From JAQVUB01 sp033809415 (GTDB taxonomy: Bacteria > Verrucomicrobiota > Lentisphaeria > Oligosphaerales > Oligosphaeraceae): a stretch of DNA of 24,318 nt. A model generated the notes under the pieces. That model saw only the letters and a program-made list of their open reading frames with translations. It did no database searches and was not told the DNA's origin. The stretch's first letter is position 1. Each line of letters opens with the position of its first letter. Positions 22,879 through 24,318 of the stretch are shown one piece after another. The stretch covers positions 1 to 24,318 of the forward strand of contig JAPXLT010000037.1 of assembly GCA_033809415.1 (NCBI GenBank), in the 5' to 3' direction. A program made the position numbers and the translations under genes.

Positions 22879-24141
22879 ATGGATTGTCTGGAATTTGCCG
22901 AATTGCGTTATGGCATGTTCATTCATTATGGCCTGTACAGCCAACTCGGGCGCGGGGAATGGGTCATGAACCGGGAAAAGATTTCTCCGGAACAGATGCG
23001 TCAAGTGGCAGTCAACTTCAAGCCCGAGCATTTTTCCGCCCGGGAAATCTGTCAACTGGCTGTCGATGGCAGCATGAAATATCTGGTTTTCACTACCATG
23101 CACCACGACGGATTCCGGCTTTACCCAAGCAAGTTGACGGACTTTCATTCCTGGCAGTACTGCGGGCGTGATTTAGTCCGCGAAATCGTTGATGCTGCCC
23201 GCGAACATGATTTGCGCATCGGCCTCTATCACAGCTTGAACAACTGGTTTGATCAGCCGGATGCCGTTGCCGCCCTGGAGAATCCGGATGCATACCAGCA
23301 ATTCATCAGCAATACTTTCGCCCGTCTGAAAGAGCTGCTTAAACTCTTCACCCCGATTGATATCTTCTGGTATGATGGATGGTGGCCATTTAACGCAGAG
23401 GCCTGGCAGGCAGAACGCATGAACCGGGAATTGCGGGAAATACAACCCGGATTGCTGTTTAACGGACGCAATGGCCTGCCAGGAGATTTTCGCACCCCGG
23501 AAAAACACCTGACAGCGCCGGAACCCTGGGCACCTTGGGAAGCCTGCATGACCTTGAATGAGCACTGGGGCTATCATGCTCATGATGAAGACTGGAAATC
23601 ACCCCGAGAAGTGATCAGAATGCTGCTGACCTGCGCAATAGGCAAAGGCAATCTGCTGCTGAATATCGGACCGCGCGGCGACGGCTCGATTCCCGAGGCC
23701 TCGAGCGACATTATCCGTCAAGTCGGCACCTGGCTGAAAAATGGCGGCATGGAACTGATGCAAAATATCACTCCCATGCGTTTTTCACCGGGACTGCGAC
23801 AGCCTAGCGAGAATGGAGACTGGGACCCTGCCGGACCATTCTACGCACAGGGACAGCGTATGTTCTGGGTACTACTCTATTTCCCCGGACAACAAGCTGT
23901 GCTAACCGGCCTGGAAATGAATGTCAAGGAAGTAAGCTGCCGCAACTTCGGACGCCTCAAATTTATCCAAAAGGAGGATACGATTACCATCAATCTTCCT
24001 CCGACCATGAAAAAAGAACTCGCGCCCACCCTCATTTTTGATTGTGACCGCCCACCATCCATCTACCGCACCGGTGGCATGCGAACGCCAAATGTCACCC
24101 ACCCACGCTACGACCCCGTAAAACCCGATATCAAATACTAA
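22879..24141 (+). CDS. Alpha-L-fucosidase, GH29 family
   Basis: A 420-residue retaining glycosidase that removes alpha-linked L-fucose from glycans. GH29 motifs are RYGMFIHYGLYS (10-21), TTMHHDGFRL (72-81, with Met where Lys is usual), GLYHSLNNWFD (115-125), the nucleophile region DIFWYDGWWP with D166, EACMTLNEHWGYH (221-233) and LLLNIGPRGDGSIPE (259-273). There is no signal peptide, so it is predicted to act inside the cell on imported fucosylated oligosaccharides, or to be exported some other way. AAGGGA lies about 8 bases before ATG 22879, inside sequence shared with the dispersed repeat flank. Three bases after its stop a GGGTGCA array begins. The protein looks complete. Confidence 0.93.
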   Translation: MDCLEFAELRYGMFIHYGLYSQLGRGEWVMNREKISPEQMRQVAVNFKPEHFSAREICQLAVDGSMKYLVFTTMHHDGFRLYPSKLTDFHSWQYCGRDLVREIVDAAREHDLRIGLYHSLNNWFDQPDAVAALENPDAYQQFISNTFARLKELLKLFTPIDIFWYDGWWPFNAEAWQAERMNRELREIQPGLLFNGRNGLPGDFRTPEKHLTAPEPWAPWEACMTLNEHWGYHAHDEDWKSPREVIRMLLTCAIGKGNLLLNIGPRGDGSIPEASSDIIRQVGTWLKNGGMELMQNITPMRFSPGLRQPSENGDWDPAGPFYAQGQRMFWVLLYFPGQQAVLTGLEMNVKEVSCRNFGRLKFIQKEDTITINLPPTMKKELAPTLIFDCDRPPSIYRTGGMRTPNVTHPRYDPVKPDIKY

Positions 24142-24144
24142 AAA

Positions 24145-24193
24145 GGGTGCAGGGGACAGGGTGCAGGGGACAGGGTGCAGGGTGCAGGGAGCA
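24145..24193 (+). repeat. 7-bp minisatellite (GGGTGCA/GGGGACA)n, 3 bases after a stop codon
   Basis: Seven 7-bp units: GGGTGCA and GGGGACA alternate twice, then GGGTGCA twice and GGGAGCA. The array starts 3 bases after TAA (24139-24141) and has the G-rich strand as coding strand, as at 1571-1644 and 4427-4558. Confidence 0.93.
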
Positions 24194-24218
24194 GGAAGGT
24201 CTATGTTCTGTCCGACCC

Positions 24219-24318
24219 GTCCGTGTAAAGTCCGTGTAAAGTCCGTGTAAAGTCCGTGTAAAGTCCGTGTAAAGTCCGTGTAAAGTCCGTGTAAAGTCCG
24301 TGTAAAGTCCGTGTAAAG
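24219..24318 (-). repeat. 11-bp minisatellite (GTCCGTGTAAA)n running off the window
   Basis: Nine exact GTCCGTGTAAA units from 24219 to 24317 with no mismatch, then the window ends. It is the reverse complement of the ACACGGACTTT family. The perfect identity suggests recent expansion or active homogenisation. Confidence 0.95.

Overview
The window reads as a chromosomal segment of an anaerobic PVC-group bacterium, most likely Lentisphaerota or a close Verrucomicrobiota relative. This is inferred from the gene content (GHL10-type glycoside hydrolase, neutral-ceramidase-like protein, GH29 fucosidase, HEAT-repeat protein, XRE-cupin next to an acyl-CoA synthetase) and from the many dispersed intergenic repeats of the type 'TTTTTAACCACGAA..ACACGAAAA'. 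Nothing here fixes the species. No rRNA, tRNA, CRISPR array, transposase or phage gene was found. Twelve genes are supported, eleven on + and one on -.

Layout. (1) 1-255: REP-like hairpins and dispersed repeat modules. (2) 256-1362: PLP-dependent D-threonine aldolase/D-serine dehydratase-type enzyme. (3) 1645-3210 (-) and 3469-4422 (+): a divergent redox pair, a DsbD-type thiol:disulfide transporter and a thioredoxin-fold lipoprotein, with a promoter and palindrome before the lipoprotein. (4) 4815-7225: XRE-cupin regulator and AMP-forming acyl-CoA synthetase. (5) 7375-10205: a family-5 solute-binding protein with a C-terminal membrane anchor, overlapping by ATGA a protein made of three homing-endonuclease-associated repeats. 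(6) 10683-12962: secreted GHL10-type glycoside hydrolase. (7) 13495-14835: neutral-ceramidase-like hydrolase. (8) 14938-22645: a membrane protein with a central membrane hairpin, ABC ATPase, fused ABC-2 permease and HEAT-repeat protein, a likely export or envelope system. (9) 22879-24141: GH29 alpha-L-fucosidase.

The most unusual part is the DNA between genes. Nearly every gap is built from a small set of modules: alpha (TTTTTAACCACGAA..ACACGAAAA, in both orientations and as inverted pairs), beta (GTTGCTGCTTTGACGGATGG ... GTCGGATCGG), gamma (a three-hairpin element with compensatory base changes between copies), and minisatellites with 7-, 9- and 11-bp units. The 7-bp GGGTGCA/GGGGACA arrays begin 0, 4 and 3 bases after the stop codons of three genes, always with the G-rich strand as coding strand. 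At one of these the DsbD protein appears to lose the end of its thioredoxin domain. A separate leader element precedes three genes (5528, 7375, 10683).

In metabolic terms the window suggests scavenging of host or dietary glycans and lipids: fucose release, a GHL10 hydrolase, a ceramidase-like enzyme, carboxylate activation to acyl-CoA and peptide binding, plus extracytoplasmic redox maintenance. These roles are inferred from family membership.
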